Shown here: one piece after another, positions 63,916 to 64,000 of the stretch
Position numbering within the stretch: position 1 is the first letter of the stretch
Layout: each line of letters opens with the position of its first letter
Assembly: GCA_935421135.1 (NCBI GenBank)
Contig: OW285192.1
Coordinates: 15,663,001 to 15,727,000, forward strand
Length of the DNA: 64,000 nt
Source of the DNA: Bugulina stolonifera
Lineage: Eukaryota > Bryozoa > Gymnolaemata > Cheilostomatida > Bugulidae
Direction: 5' to 3'
The notes under the pieces: generated by a model
Told to the model about the DNA's origin: nothing
What the model saw: only the letters and a program-made list of their open reading frames with translations
Databases searched by the model: none
Translations under genes and position numbers: made by a program

Positions 63916-64000
63916 TGTGATGGTACAGGACATTTGTATACGACCCCAACTCCCGGACGAAGCTCCACCGCACCCTAAGTGCCTAGTAGTTGTTACAGCG
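63916..64000 (+). mobile_element. LTR, copy 4 (5' end, truncated by window)
   Basis: Starts TGTGATGGTACAGGACATTT, the reverse complement of the right end of copy 3 (59750 leftwards), and matches it to the window edge. It is in the opposite orientation to copies 1-3. It may be a solo LTR or the 5' LTR of a fuller element. Confidence 0.8.

Overview
This window looks like nuclear DNA of an early-branching animal. A demosponge is my best guess, but nothing in the sequence proves the lineage. The genome is AT-rich. Genes are split by short GT-AG introns, there are no bacterial-style operons, and palindromic ACATGT/TACATGTA strings are everywhere. Gene models were built by joining exons by hand across splice sites with matching codon phase. 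Each complete model below closes in frame from ATG to stop.

Layout, left to right. (1) 1-10.3 kb: two tandem minus-strand paralogues of an unrecognised secreted protein. The second is complete (271 aa) and has the layout of a prepropeptide: signal peptide, then a twice-repeated module with dibasic sites. (2) 11.6-13.5 kb: a plus-strand four-finger C2H2 zinc-finger gene. (3) 14.4-23.1 kb: a complete 16-exon minus-strand class C GPCR of the GABA-B receptor type (863 aa) with a C-terminal coiled coil. (4) 23-29.6 kb: mostly gene-free, with a foldback MITE and a LINE fragment. (5) 29.6-30.7 kb: a CFAP97-domain ciliary protein. (6) 31.8-34.2 kb: a HAD phosphatase of the pseudouridine-5'-phosphatase type, head-to-head with (7) torsin (35.2-38.4 kb, plus). 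(8) 39.3-46.9 kb: mitochondrial NAD-isocitrate dehydrogenase beta subunit, 11 exons including a 15-nt microexon. (9) 47.0-50.3 kb: a 3.3-kb long-TIR element with a perfect 9-bp target-site duplication (MULE-like). (10) 50.5-64 kb: two tandem copies of an SLC18B1-like MFS transporter, the second running off the window. They are interspersed with solo LTRs, a tRNA-derived SINE with a 16-bp target-site duplication, a GC-rich MITE and several minisatellites.

The genes are unrelated housekeeping and signalling functions; I see no gene cluster or defence system. The most unusual signals are two. First, two unrelated genes each carry a tandem array that begins exactly at a 5' splice site: 18 copies of an 11-mer GTAAGT donor in the GPCR, and nine 36-bp copies of 'exon end plus donor' in IDH3B. 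The IDH3B array stays in frame with the exon, so donor choice could add 12-residue blocks. Second, the secreted-precursor family has repeat exons that are almost identical while the introns around them have diverged.
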